Below the pieces are notes generated by a model. The model had not been told where the DNA came from and made no database searches. It was given only the letters and a program-made list of their open reading frames with translations. DNA of 64,000 bases from Macrocybe gigantea (taxonomy: Eukaryota; Basidiomycota; Agaricomycetes; Agaricales; Callistosporiaceae). Shown in pieces: positions 29,780 through 41,017 of this stretch. The translations under genes were made by a program, and so were the position numbers. The DNA lies in contig SJRY01000123.1 of the NCBI GenBank assembly GCA_011319805.1, positions 1 to 64,000 of the forward strand, read 5' to 3'. The first letter of the stretch is position 1. Every line of letters begins with the position of its first letter.

Positions 29780-32199
29780 TTACAAGTCTGCTCTGTCTAT
29801 TTCAACTCCAAGCTCTTCTGGTTCATCTTCCAAAATCACGATTCCCTGATTGTCCTTCTTTTTGATCACCTTTTGAGTATGCAAGTATAATAAAGAATGA
29901 ACTGTCCAATTGAAGTTATGCATGGTCATCTTGTTGAGTATGAGTTGGAATCCTCCAAGCCATGCGTTCAACTGTTCACAGGCCTAGGTATAAAGTGATT
30001 TAGAAAGGTGATATGATAAGAAATCAATGCTTACTTGAGTATTAAATGCACGCTTGTAATGTGGGTTTCCAGATGCATCATATTCTACAGTGACAAGGTT
30101 TGGTGCTAATCCATTGAGAGGCGCAGGATTGCACCATTTGCGACAGAGGTAATCCTTAATACGATGATTGATATAATGGTATGAATCAACAATAAATCGT
30201 GTTGTTTGACTCCATGTCTCCCAAGACCCATTTCGAATTGCAGTTCTCAGCACTTGGCATGCTTTATCAATACAGATATAATCTGGTCTTGTATCTGGAA
30301 CTTGGTATACTTGATTTAACCAGTTTAGAATGTTTGTGGGTGATTCTGCTTTGAAGAATTTTGTCCATGCCACAACAACACCACAGGGTAGACAAAGTGT
30401 TTCCATACAGTATGAACATGTAGCAGAGAAATAATTATCTTTGCAATAATTGCTTGCATTTGAATCGTCATCATCATCATGTCTTGGAACTGGTCTTTGA
30501 CCAGTCGAAGGGAGCCAGTCTTGAGCTTCTTCCTCTGTTTGTCATATCAAATGACGAATTCCAAGTAGAGTCTGCCCACCAAATCGTGTGACATGAGAGT
30601 ACCATCTCTTCCTATGGTCATTACATATCTGGGTATTGCCAACCTTGTTATTGGAACAGCCTTTGATGTGACATCTATCTCGAAATTCATATTCATGCAC
30701 AGTGCAAAAGACCCCATTCTTTGCATTTGCCAGTTCACTAGTGCAATTTTCATATGCACAGAATGTTGGCCCCATAACAATTCCATCCATGACCACCATT
30801 CGAACAAATGCATTTGATTCAGTTGCTTCTGCATCATCATCATATCCATAGCAGTTGCTGCATGAGCTCTGGCTTCAGCTGCATCTCGAATAGCCAAATC
30901 AGCATCATCTCTAACCAATTGTGGAACTGCGCAATTTTCATCAATCCCAACTGTTGCTGCAGGATCTTCTCCAGTTATCCTATCAGCAACCCATTTGTAT
31001 GGGTGAGCACATTCATTACAAGCATGATTTTCTGCACTTCTAATGATACCAGATTCACCAAGTATTTTAAATGCTTGCTTTGTTACTTCATTCAAGGAAA
31101 TTGAATCCAGAGTTTCAATTTCTGTATCAGAGGCAGCAGCAATTTAATGAATGGTTTCATTAACATAGCCACTCCAGACCTGTCTTCTTGAAATATTGAT
31201 TCCAATATCATCAAAAAAGCTTTCATTCCAAAATGCCGCAATTGCCTGAATAGAGGCATGGAAATTATATACAGCATTGACAATGGCATTTCCAAAGATG
31301 CGATCTATCCAGAGATTCTTGCCAACTTTCAGATAAGTGGCCTTATTGAGAAACACTCGGGTCTGGGTTTTGTCATCTCCAGTATCTGCAGATACGAGAC
31401 TCTCATGATCTGCATAATAAAGAGTCTTGCACCTATCACATTTGCCACTCAGAATAGCAGCATTCTGATATAGCTGAGCACCTTTGATGAGCATTGTAGT
31501 GGAAATATCTCGAGCATGAGTATTTTGAGCCAGTGGACAGCCATTACATTCCATATTTTTACAAAGGCTCGTCTGAGGACAAATAACATGCATGGCTTGA
31601 GCAGGGATAAGGTTCATCTGTTTGGCCTTTCGATCAGGAAATAGAAGCTATCCAAGAGCACCAAGTTTGGATGCTATCATATTGTTGGCTTGGCTTGCAG
31701 ATAGCCTTAGCTGATCCTGTTCTTTGGAACGCAAAAGTGTCTTGCCCTCCTTGTCTGACAGATTCCTTTTAAGAATATGAGCCAGTGTAGTCATCCAGCC
31801 AGTTGTAGTCTTTTTTTGTGCAAAATGCAGACTGAGCAAGTCAGGATTCTCCAATAATGAGAATAATAGCATAAGAACAGTTGCTAGGGAGATTTTTGAG
31901 CTGAATTGCTCATCAATAAGTCTTGCAAAAGCCTTGAATGTAATGTCTGGGAAGGCTTCCAACTCTGGAGCTGCTCTTGCAACAGGCAAAAACATAGCCA
32001 CAATCCAAAAACCCAATGTGGCACTGCCTTGCAATGAGAGGCATTTAATGCCATTCCATAAAAGCCCAAAAGTGGCCTGGCAATCCAATACACCAAATCC
32101 CCACAATCCCAGCAAGTAAAAAACCCAAGGGTAATCAAAGCCCCAATATCCAAGCAAGAGACAGCACAATAGCCAAGGCAGTTGACAACTATAGATCAT
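29780..32199 (-). pseudogene. KDZ-associated cysteine-cluster (CxC5/CxC6) transposase-like protein
   Basis: Minus-strand order: an N-terminal helical region, CPQTSLCKNMECNGCPLA (near 31560), CDRCKTLYYADH (near 31420), ACNECAHPYK (near 31020), CAYENCTSELANAKNGVFCTVHEYEFRDRCHIKGC...CNDHRKRW (near 30770-30610), then a conserved region with ETLCLPCGVVVAWTKF, YICIDKAC, FIVDSYHYINHR, LCRKWCNPAP and, after an intron, ACEQLNAWLGG. I suggest the Asp, Asp and Glu of IDKAC, VDSYH and CEQLN as a DDE-like triad (inference). A clean intron (GTAAGC...CTAG) separates RAFNTQ from ACEQ at about 30035-29979. In-frame stops near 31645, 31146 and 30541 and a frameshift near 30800 make it a pseudogene. Start unclear; stop TAA 29782-29780. 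Confidence 0.82.
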
Positions 32200-34588
32200 A
32201 CAATCAGGATAGCAAAAAACTCATGTGATTTATGTTGCAATTTCTTCTGTCCTTCAACAATCGCATCCCATTTCCGATAGGCAAGATGCAGATCCCGCTT
32301 GTTTGATGCCATGGTGGCATCTGTAACACCCATAGCAGCAAGAAAACGCTGCTGAGAAGGTGGCAAAGTTGCTAGAATAGAGTTGGTCATAGATAGACCA
32401 GGTCGAACACTAGAGATCGATGCTCTGGACATCTCCTGAATAGAAACAGTACCATGTTGAGTTCCATCATGTTCCTAGAATTTAAATTAGCAAAGTTCAA
32501 TATTATGGACTTAAATGGATTACCGCAAGAAGAGTCAAAGTCAGTTTTTCTTGATCTTTAGCCCAAAGAATGGGATAATCGTCCCTAACAGTGTGTGAAT
32601 AATCACCCTTGGCAAACCAAAAGCCATCTTCGAAAGCATAGATTTGGCTCTCTAAAAATCAATGATAAATCAAAGTAAAATAATAATATAAAAATATATG
32701 ATAATACCTTGGATAAAGGGCAAATAATTTGCCAAGTCTTGCAAAAGAGGGCCCAAGGTCTCCCTCACATTGACCTCACGTACTGATGCATCATTGGGAT
32801 TATGCTCATGAGTCCTATAAACAAAACATGGCCTTTGAGCCATGGGTGGACTTCTTGAGCATTGGAGAAGTGATCTACAATTTTTATGAGATGATTTATC
32901 CAAATGATAAGAAATAGCAAAACAAAAAACCTGTGTCAGCCATGTTGATGGCATTTCCTAAGGCTCAGCTGCAAGCATTACCTCCTGTCGCTTTGGATGA
33001 ACCCTGAGGTTCAATCAGTGATGCCTCATCATCAGAATCATCAGAAGAAGGAGGCTTAGATGCCTCTGATGTTTGATGGAGTGATGAGATGTGAATGTAT
33101 GGGAGATTGATCGCCGGCTGACTTTACCTCGACGAATAGGGGATTTGGTAACCTTGGTTGACTCTGGGCTGGAGACATGCCCATGCTTGGCTGCCCTAGC
33201 CTTCGTAGGGGTTATATCAATTCCTGAAATTTTGAATTTTAGTTATGCCAATGCCAAAAGATTTTACAAGTCATTTTTTACCTTGCGAAACATTTTTATT
33301 CTTCTCTATAACCATAAAATGACTTAGAATTGTCAACAAAATGATTAACGAATGGAATTTACCTGATTTATCAGCAGGTTGAGCATCCTGCTCAGACTCA
33401 ATATCAGATTTTGCATCTCCTTCCTCTAAAACCCGGTGTAAATTCATTTACATTTCATATAAAAAAAGAAAAAAAAAAAACAAACCGGTGCCAGTGGTGA
33501 TGTTGTCAGCATCAATATTACCATCATCTTCTTCCATAGCAGAATCACGATCATCTCCAACTAGACTAGTCATCAGTAATTATATTATGGAATTTGAAAA
33601 GAAAAAAAATACTATCAGACTTGTCCTTCTTGATATCATCCGAGTTATCTAAAAAAAAATATATCAACTGTCATGATTGAAAGCAAGTAAGTCAAACCTT
33701 TGTCAGTCTCCTTTTTATCATCATCATCCTTGATATCGTCAGATTGATTCACTGCTTGAATATTCATGAATCTGAAGACATATAACAATGGATAAAGAAA
33801 TACCTTGATCGGATTCTTTATTGTCTTCATTCTCTTCAATATCCTCCATTTCATCAGATTTATCAGCTAATTAAATGTGAATTTAAAAAAGAAAAATCTG
33901 AAGAAAATTTTAAAAAATTGACTTACCATGCATATCATCCTTTTCAGTGTCTAACATAATGAATGATGAGATTATGAACTGCCTCTAGCAAAGAAAGGAC
34001 TTACCACCAGCGGCCTCCATCACAACATCCTTTTCTTGAATTTCAGAACGATGAACACGCCTCACAGGTTTGCACAATGCAGGTGGAATGGTGGTGGATG
34101 TTGATCGGGCATGTTCGGAAGGTGCAACAGATATGCCGCTGCTCTCAAGGATTGTTCCATCCTGGAAAATATCAATAGAAATTCAAATAAAGTCAACAAC
34201 ACAAAAAATACCTTGTCAAATGAGCTGGCAGTCCAGCCTACTCCATCGCCTCATCCTCCTCAAGATGTTGGGCTGAGGTTTTCCTGTTCCAAAGTTGGAG
34301 TTAAGTAATTCATAATTAAACAGAATAATTTATGTACTTGTTTTTGCCCTGTCAAGACTTGGGCCTGGCCGTGGAAGGGGCATCAGGTGCATTGGATGCC
34401 ACAGAAGACTTCTTGCCAGAGCCAGGAAGCACAGCTTCCTCAAGAGGGGGGCCAGCAGAGCAAGTCCTGGGCCCAGAAGACAAAGGAGCAGCAGATTCTT
34501 TGGGAACAGGGCCAGCAGAGCATGTCCTTGGTCCAGAGGACACAGGAGCAGTGGTGGAAGCCTTGGATCTGGTGGACTTGGGGGGCAT
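32196..34588 (-). CDS. Multi-exon cargo gene of the KDZ element, function unknown
   Basis: Likely start MPPKSTRSKASTTAPVSSG at 34588; the first exon runs to about 34341 (donor GTACAT), and exon 2 is about 34289-34212. A run of tiny acidic exons follows (for example SDEMEDIEENEDNKESDQ near 33850-33800 and NSDDIKKDKSD near 33640), each bounded by GT and AG with introns of 45-60 nt. Later exons are 32878-32708 (RPCFVYRTHEHNPNDASVREVNVRETLGPLLQDLANYLPF), 32655-32524 (IYAFEDGFWFAKGDYSHTVRDDYPILWAKDQEKLTLTLLA) and 32474-32196 (SRASISSVRPGL...HLAYRKWDAIVEG). I do not recognise the family. The position beside the cysteine-cluster gene, same strand, suggests it travels with the transposon. Exon boundaries are approximate. 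Confidence 0.6.
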
Positions 34589-34924
34589 GACAGCAAAATG
34601 TGCAATAAAAGCAAAAGAACTGAGGGGACAGTCAGTAACAGGATGTGGGGGGGGAGAAGAAAGAAGGGAGGCATCAAATGCCAGCCTTATGTGACAACGT
34701 CGCATCAAATTTCGGGCACTAAGGCCTGAAATCACACGACATCAGGGGACCCAGACCCTGATCAAGGGTCCAGGTTCTGGATCAAGGGTCCAAGGCCCAG
34801 ACTGGCCCAGAGCTCCCCTGACAAACAAGGCAGCAAAGGCTGCCTGTTTGTGAGAAGGTGCTGCAGGTAACCGTCATGGACCTTGAGATCCAAAAAAGAA
34901 AAATAAAATGAGAATGAAAAAAAA

Positions 34925-36260
34925 AAAAGACATGGGGCCCCATCCGATCCGATCAATCCCGAATGTTGTCGTGATCGGAGGCGGCATCGTGGATCCACGT
35001 TGGCATGGCGGGTGGGGGTGGGGCCTCCGTTGGCATGGCGGGTGCGGCGCCGGTTGACATAGCGGGTGGGGGGTAGCGGGTGCCGGTGCAGCCTCCATTG
35101 ACATGGCGCCCGCTGATGTGGTGGGTGGGCAGGTGCGTCTCCATTGGCCGTGGCGAGTGCGGTGCCCATTGACGTGGCAGTTTGGGGTGGGGTAGTGGTG
35201 TGTGGCGGTTGGGGCGGGGTAGCATGCCGGTTGGCGTGCTGCCTGCTAATGTGGCAGTTGTGCCGCTCGTTGGCATTGCTGGTGGGGGCGTAGCAGGTGG
35301 GGTGGGTCGGCGGTTGGCGTGGCACGTTGTGGGTGGAGGTGGCGTCGTTGGCCCCTGCTGATGTAGCGGCTGGGTGGCCATTGGCCATTGGTGCTGTGGG
35401 GTGCTAATGATGTGGTGGGTGGGCGGCCTGTCATTGGCGTGGCGGGTGAGGCGTTGAGGGGGCAGTGGCGTCGTTGGCCCCGCTGACATGGCGGGTGGGT
35501 GGCCTGTCGTTGGCACATGGCTGTGGCTTGGTGGTGGCAGGTGGGCGCCATCGGGTCAGTGTGGGCATGGGGGGCCTGGAAGGGGTGTTGATGGGTGGTG
35601 GGCGCCGCTTGCTCAATGCAGTGGGTGGTGTTGGTGGTGGGTGCCTCTGCGCTCATTGATGTGGGGGTGGGGTGGCTGGGGAGGGCGGTGGTGACCGGTG
35701 GCACCCGTGGTGTGGCACCTGGGCAGTGGGCGTTGGGCGCTGGTTGGTGGGTGGTGGGTGGCGCAGTGGTGGTGGGTGGGCATTGGGCGCCGGTTGGTGG
35801 TGGTGGGTGGCGCGGTGGTAGTGGGTGGGCATTGGGCGCCGGTTGACGTGGTGGCTGGGCGGTGGGCGGTGGGTGTTGGTTGGTGGTGGTGGGCACCGCT
35901 CGTTCGGTGCCACGGGTGGTGGTGGTGGGTATGTATTGTGTGCCAGTTGATGTGGCGGCTGCATGCCTGTTGTCATTGACCTGGCGGTTGCGCCCGTTCA
36001 TGTGGCGTGGCGGTGGGCAGCGGCGACGGGTGACGTGGTGGGGGCGGCCATTGTTGAGGTGGTGGTGGCAGCAGGTGTGGACATGGTGGCGGCACCCGTT
36101 GATGTGGTGGGCCACCACTGGTGGCAGCACTGGCTGACGGGGCACTGGCGCCAGTTCTTGTGGTGGCGGCGGGTGTTGTCAGTGGTTGTGGGTGGCGATA
36201 GCATGGGGCGGAGGGTATGAGGGAGGGGGGGAGCATGGGGGGGAAGGAGGAGGGAGGAGG
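34925..36260. repeat. G+T-rich minisatellite-like block (GGTGGTGGGTGG)
   Basis: About 1.3 kb of extremely G-rich plus strand made of imperfect GGTGGTGGGTGG, GGCGGGTG and GTTGGCATGGCGGGTG units. Long open frames on both strands (up to 299 codons, Pro/Thr/His-rich) are a by-product of the composition. It lies upstream of the minus-strand genes inside the KDZ element. It contrasts sharply with its AT-rich neighbours and could form G-quadruplexes (inference). Confidence 0.8.
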
Positions 36261-36474
36261 GAGGGAAGGAGTGTGGTGATGGGAAAGAAGGCGGAAGCGA
36301 AACGAGTCAACATACCATGTGAGGGGGGCACATGATCGGGACATGATATATTTGTTTTGTGTTCTCTCTACTTCAAGCCCTGCTGGTGCACTGGTTAAAT
36401 GCTGCAACCTGTCGCTCTCCTCTGTGCCCAGGTTCGAATCCCCTCTGTGTCAAGTATTATTTTTATGATAAGAA

Positions 36475-36771
36475 TGACAGAGTAAGGATCTTTCGAGACT
36501 CTTGATTGACTCTGGCTACTGTTGAGACATATCAATAGTCTAACAGAACTCTATGTTTGACTTCTGATTACTCATATCAGAAGTAGAACTCTATCAGGAG
36601 TGTATCAGAACTGTATCAAGACTTGATCAGAACTGAATCAGAACTGGCATTTCCTTGATGAGAGTGCTCATACAGTCTGGATACAGTTCTGATAGGCTTC
36701 TGATAGAGTTCTGATAGAGTATCGAGACTCTTGCAAGAGTCTTTCAGAACTTGTGAGTGAGTGTAACGTCC
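36475..36771. repeat. Right subterminal repeats of the KDZ element
   Basis: Imperfect units such as TATCAGAACT and TCTGATAGAGTT in both orientations. Units before about 36650 read AACTCTATCAG, those after read TTCTGATAGAG, so this end is also palindromic. They relate to the left array at 28870-29760 but with CAGAAC in place of CAATAC. Confidence 0.78.
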
Positions 36772-37023
36772 TCTCTTTATCGGACAGGCAGCACAATGCA
36801 CTCAAGTCCCTCCTCAAGGACTTGGTGGCCCACCTTTGTCTGCAACGCCCATTTGTCAATAAGTGTAAATAATCCTCCTCATTGTTGTCTTCATTCTACA
36901 CCAGCATCAACTGGGCCGATCTTGTATCGAGTTGCACACCCGAGTTCTAAACACTCTTGAGCACTTCTGTCTCTTATATCGCGAAAATCGGCTGAAAATC
37001 AACCGATCTATTAGAGGTTTTCG

Positions 37024-38856
37024 ATGAGTGACAACCCGCTCAACATTATTGGTGGTGGTGGTCATGCACTGCTCAACCCGCATCCAGGACAGCCTACCGC
37101 TGGCCCATCCCACTCCCTGCTCCTCCTCCCCCTCAGGGAATGCGAGCCTTCTCTTCCAAGGTGGCAACAGTCTCATAGACACTGACGACACCAACCCTCC
37201 TAATGCAGGGGACCTACTGGACCCTCTGCTCCCCCCTCTCCATCGATCCTGTCCACTGAGGCAGCATACAATGACAACGCCATCAGCATTGCAATCTTCT
37301 CTGAAGGGGACCGGTTCCTTCATGGTGAAGCCAAGGCCACAGCTGAATCCCTCGCCGCCCTCAAGTCTTGGATCTTGAAGGTCAGCTCATCCTCCATCTC
37401 CATTCTGGCAGAATATCAATATGCTATCACCAAGGGCATCATGACTCTGGTCAGCAGTGCTGGCGATGTTAACATGTTCTCCATCTCCACGCTTGATGGG
37501 CCACAGCACCCCCTTGGAAGGCATCTACAAGAAATTGTTAACACTCACCTCCCTCCTCGTGGCAAGGCAACTTGCTTCGCTGACCCTCACACCTTGCCTT
37601 CTGGCACTGTATGTCCAGAAGACTCTTGCTTGAACATGGGCACACACCCTCCAAGACTGCCTCGGAATCCAAACCACCCCCCTCCGCTGCAACCACGATC
37701 CTGCTCCCAAACCCCAGGCCATGGACCGCCCCCTCCTGTCAATAGGGCTACTCGCCCTGCTGCTGGCAAGCACTCGTATGTGCAAGCCTTGGCCCAACCA
37801 GCCAACACTCCCACCAAAGCTATCGTAGCTTTGGCAAAAACATTCCCACACCTCCCCATGGAGAAGATCGTCTTCTTGCAAAAAAAAGCGACCGGGGAGT
37901 CTTCCAGACCACCCAAGAAGAAGGTGAAGTCTACTTCCCATGGCCCATCCTGACATAATGTCAGAGTGACCTTTACTTTCCCAGCGGACAATGTGTCTGT
38001 TGCCACTGGGACTCTTCTCTCTGCCTTCAATCGAGGGCTGACTGCTGGCAATTCCTGGATTTGATGTGAATCCATCCAGAACCACTCTACCTCATCATTT
38101 TCTTGCTTGATGACGAAGGTGGCATTACCCAAGGATCTCAGCTTTTTGCATGAGGCCACTCTCAGGTGTGCTCCGGCTGGTTCCACCATTGAGCGTTTCC
38201 TATGTGAAGCTGCTCGATGTACCATACTTCAATGCTGATGGAAGTGTCATCACTGCCCAGCAGGCATACAAGATTCTCTGAGACTCTTCATTCTCAGACC
38301 TCATCACCCTTGTTGGGGTTCCTCGCGTTATGCGCAACTCCAAGAATTCTGATACTGCAACCGTTTGGTTCAATATCGAGGACACATCAACAGGCCAGAA
38401 CGTCAAAGCTCTGGACAATTGCACCATTATGGTCCAGAACTGGCGATGCCAGTTCCGTGCTGCTCTCTCATCACTGGGAGTTCCTCTCTGCAAATGTTGC
38501 TGGCGCTGGGGACACTCCGCTCTAAAGTGTAACCAGCAATCCCTCTGCTGCCTGATCTGTGGGGAGTCCCATAGAAAGGAGCATCACCACACACTCATGT
38601 CTTGCTGCAAGGCAAGACCCAAGGCCAACCCTCCTTGTGAGGCAACTCTGGCAGGCCAACCCTACCCACATGCTCTGAAGTGTCTTAGCTGTGGCAAAGA
38701 CTGCTCCACCGATGACTGGAAGTGCGCCTTCTGGAAGAACCATTTTGATCCCGAGTGGATCAAACAACACTATCAGCTGGTATGTGATTGAGCACGGTCA
38801 AGTCCCAAACATTCTAATGCCTCCCCGCAGCATAATGCAGAGGCTGACACATCATG
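37024..38856 (+). pseudogene. LINE ORF1 of copy M
   Basis: ATG 37024 (MSDNPLNIIGGGGHALLNPHPGQ). Contains STEAAYNDNAISIAIFSEGDRFLHGE (near 37255), the Ala/Lys-rich ALAQPANTPTKAIVALAKTFPHLP, PKKKVKSTSHGPS, WFNIEDTSTGQNVKALDN and cysteine clusters CKCCWRWGHSALKC, CLICGESHRKEHH, KCLSCGKDCSTDDWKC. Frameshifts near 37130 and 37230 and TGA codons near 37951 and 38063 inactivate it. It ends in the ATGA overlap with ORF2. Confidence 0.85.
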
Positions 38857-39876
38857 AGCGACACCTCTAGTGGATCAGCCCTGGCTGTTGTCCCTGGGTC
38901 GGGCAGACACTCTTTGATTTCTTCATTTTGTATTTTCTCTCAAAATGTAAATAGAAAATATGTACATATGGACGTTCTCCTCTCTACTCTTGGAGAGGAC
39001 TATGATATTTTATTTTTCCAAGAACCTGCTTGGAACCTGCTAAGACACACCCCATCAGTGCACAGCATTGACAGTGAGCCAGTAATCAGAGGACCTAGTC
39101 ATCCCAACTGGACCTGCATCATCCACCTTGCAGATGCAAATAATCTGGGCAGGCAGCTCATTGATGAATTCAGCAGTCACCTTGAGATCCATAAGCTCCT
39201 TGGCAAGGATGAAGACTCTGTCAAGGCTTACCGCACATCGCTCGAGCAGGCACTCATTGAGTGCCAACTTGAGCCTAATTGTGTATATATGAGTAGTGAT
39301 GGTGCCATGCCCATGAAAGTGAATACACTCAGACAGTCGGTGTATTCATCCCAGATTTACCAAGACAACACACTTGTTTTCAAAACTTGTCAGCCTGTCG
39401 GCAAAGTGACAAGCAATGATTCCGAGCTGATTGGATTGTGTATGTCAATCCAGAAGGCTATCACACAGAATGGAGTTACATCCATCATGTGCTTTCTCGA
39501 CTCAATGAATGCAATTAATCACATTGTTGATTGCAACCCTCACTCTGTGCAGTTGCATTCTATTGCCCTGTGCACCTCATTGTGCTCTTGGTTTGCCAAA
39601 TCCAAGCTGCACCAGATTATATTCTGGCATGTCCCTTTCCAATGGAAGTGGGCTATTCAGGTTGAAGCACACAATATGGCCTGGATGTCCCTCAAGGGCT
39701 TCATCCTCTCTATACCATGGATGCACTCTGGAAGGAGGTGGACGATGAAATGCATGCCTCTTGGTTCCATTACTCTGGGATCAAGAAATACATTGGTGCC
39801 TCTACATTTCATTTTTATGATGCAGAAAAGCCAGAGTCCTATGAGCACCCCCTCTGTAAGAGAATGGGCTTTATGA
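38854..39876 (+). CDS. Endonuclease-RNase H fusion ORF from an RT-deleted LINE
   Basis: A 340-codon open frame. Residues 1-88 are the endonuclease N-terminus (SQNVNRKYVHMD, FFQEPAWN). At about residue 89 it continues in frame with LADANNLGRQLIDEFSSHLEIHKLLGKDEDSVKAY and RNase H (SSDGAMPM, ELIGLCMSIQKAI, CFLDSMNAINHI, HVPFQWKWAIQVEAH). The RNase H acidic residues are present. The endonuclease lacks its second half (GGDFN, SDH) and cannot nick DNA. The frame ends early in a shift, and the C-terminal domain continues in another frame to about 40150. Whether it is expressed is unknown. Confidence 0.75.
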   Translation: MSDTSSGSALAVVPGSGRHSLISSFCIFSQNVNRKYVHMDVLLSTLGEDYDILFFQEPAWNLLRHTPSVHSIDSEPVIRGPSHPNWTCIIHLADANNLGRQLIDEFSSHLEIHKLLGKDEDSVKAYRTSLEQALIECQLEPNCVYMSSDGAMPMKVNTLRQSVYSSQIYQDNTLVFKTCQPVGKVTSNDSELIGLCMSIQKAITQNGVTSIMCFLDSMNAINHIVDCNPHSVQLHSIALCTSLCSWFAKSKLHQIIFWHVPFQWKWAIQVEAHNMAWMSLKGFILSIPWMHSGRRWTMKCMPLGSITLGSRNTLVPLHFIFMMQKSQSPMSTPSVREWAL

Positions 39877-40343
39877 AATTGGTGACAGGCAATGAGTTGT
39901 TTGCTCACTGCTGTCGCATTGCATGCAGACACATGCCAATCAATGCATATCAAGTGCGATTTTAACTTTGTTGAGAGCAATGAATGCTCCTGCGGATGAG
40001 GGCCTGAAGACTCTGTCCATGTCATGACTCTGTGCCATAACTGGAACAGGCCAACCGAACGCCAGTACAATACCTTTGTGTGCTCCTGGTTCATTAAGTA
40101 CCTAACATCAAACAAGGTAGCAGGTGCTTTTATCCCAGATCCAGGGGGTGTAACTGCCCCTTTGTAGCGGGAGATCCTCTGGGTTATGGCTCCTTGCAGG
40201 GCCTTTGCATGGAAGTGACCACATCTGGCCCTCAGGCTGGGGACCTAGAGCATCGGCTCAGTTGGGTGTTTGATGAAAGCAAACACTGAGCTTCATTTCA
40301 ATTTGCAAACTCTGCAATGCTTGTTGTTACAGGCTCTGTTGGA

Positions 40344-40669
40344 TATTGAAACTAGGCACAGGGAACACTCTGGACGAGCCTTAGAATCTAGAAGTCCTGA
40401 GTGAGAACACTAATAATTGAGTTATGTACAAGTACTTGCCTAGAAGTCCTGAGTGAGAACACTGGAGACTTCAAGGTGCTCTGTGCTACCTATATATATG
40501 TGTAGAAGGCTGTGCATTACTGTGCACACAGCTTGTGCTGTGCATTGCTGTGGATGCAGCCACAGGCTGCGCATTGCTGTGCATACAGCCATAGGCTGTG
40601 TGCATTGCTAGATGCATAGCCTGGGTCCTGTCCTATGCACAAGTCCAGACAGGAGGGGCATTTCTAACA
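40344..40669 (-). mobile_element. Solo copia LTR (326 bp)
   Basis: Minus strand TGTTAGAAATGCCCC ... TTTCAATA, the same LTR as at 41406 and 54524. Flanked by the 5 bp duplication TTGGA (40339-40343 and 40670-40674) in the 3' UTR of LINE M. Contains a duplicated ACTTCTAG...GTGTTCTCACTC-type segment near 40380-40460 and a run of AGCAATGCACAGCC-like units. Confidence 0.92.
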
Positions 40670-40934
40670 TTGGACCCCTTATGTAGAATTAACCACATCT
40701 GGCTCCTAAGAGCCAGGGGACACAACAAGCCTAGCAGGTGAGTCAGCATGAGTGCGAGCCTAAGCGGTGCAGGCACAGGCAGGAAATAACAGGGTTAGTG
40801 CACCCTCCATGTATATCCCTTCAGTCTGGTTTTATTAGGACTAGTTGTATTTATTGTAGATATCCTTGTGTATGTACAAGTGGACTGCCATCGAGCACCG
40901 CTACACAAATTGTTGATTTAAAAAAAAAAAAAAA

Positions 40935-41017
40935 GGCTTATTACCAGATGCGATAGTTACTTCCAGACCAGGTCTGCCTGAAGCTGTCCAAGCTCATGAG
41001 CTTATTGGATTGCAGCT
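40935..41017. other. Short LINE scraps
   Basis: 40935-40991 matches the linker before RT on the minus strand (GCTTGGACAGCTTCAGGCAGAC...), and 40992-41017 resembles the RNase H stretch ATGAGCTTATTGGATTGCA on the plus strand. These are rearranged remnants with no coding value. Confidence 0.55.

Larger units (their letters stand above)
28852..36772. mobile_element. KDZ-type DNA transposon (7.9 kb)
   Basis: Direct repeats CTCTTTATCG at 28842-28851 and 36773-36782 in the LINE flank the element. Its 29 bp terminal inverted repeats (28852-28880 and 36744-36772 reversed) match at 25 positions, with core TTACACTCAC and CACAAGTTCTGA. Inside are repeat-rich subterminal zones at both ends and two minus-strand genes. 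The cysteine-cluster protein (29780-32199) belongs to the CxC5/CxC6 proteins associated with Kyakuja-Dileera-Zisupton (KDZ) transposases in basidiomycetes; family assignment is from remembered motifs. KDZ elements usually duplicate 8 bp, so the 10 bp match may include chance bases. Confidence 0.85.
18776..36835 (+). mobile_element. LINE copy N1: old host copy holding SINE-B1, LINE N2 and the KDZ element
   Basis: The pieces are ORF1 18776-19416 and 20627-21416, endonuclease 21414-22199, RT 22200-22389 and 27679-28851, and an RNase H linker scrap 36783-36835. Each gap is an insertion bounded by a direct repeat: 17 bp (SINE-B1), 14 bp (N2) and 10 bp (KDZ element). About 500 nt between endonuclease and RT is deleted at 22199/22200. 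It is heavily CpG-depleted. It ends where the 5' end of copy M begins at 36836. Confidence 0.85.
36836..40934 (+). mobile_element. LINE copy M: complete ends, RT deleted
   Basis: Has the family 5' UTR (36836-37023), ORF1, the ORF2 start, 3' UTR and poly(A) (40920-40934), but ORF2 jumps from the endonuclease (HPNWTCII) to the RNase H linker (ADANNLGRQL) near 39120, losing about 3 kb with all of RT. A solo copia LTR (40344-40669) sits in the 3' UTR. With both ends intact it could have moved with RT supplied by another copy, but it is not shown whether the deletion came before insertion. No clear target-site duplication. Confidence 0.88.

Noticed and set aside
35246..36145. 299-codon minus-strand open frame rich in Pro, Thr and His
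   Set aside because: It lies in a G+T minisatellite where several frames on both strands are open at once. No start context, domain or intron pattern supports a gene.
36370..36455. tRNA-like stretch (TGGTGCACTGGTTAAATGC and GGTTCGAATCCC) near the right end of the KDZ element
   Set aside because: A- and B-box words are good, but I could not form an acceptor stem or a convincing T stem, so it is not called as a tRNA. It may be a SINE head remnant.
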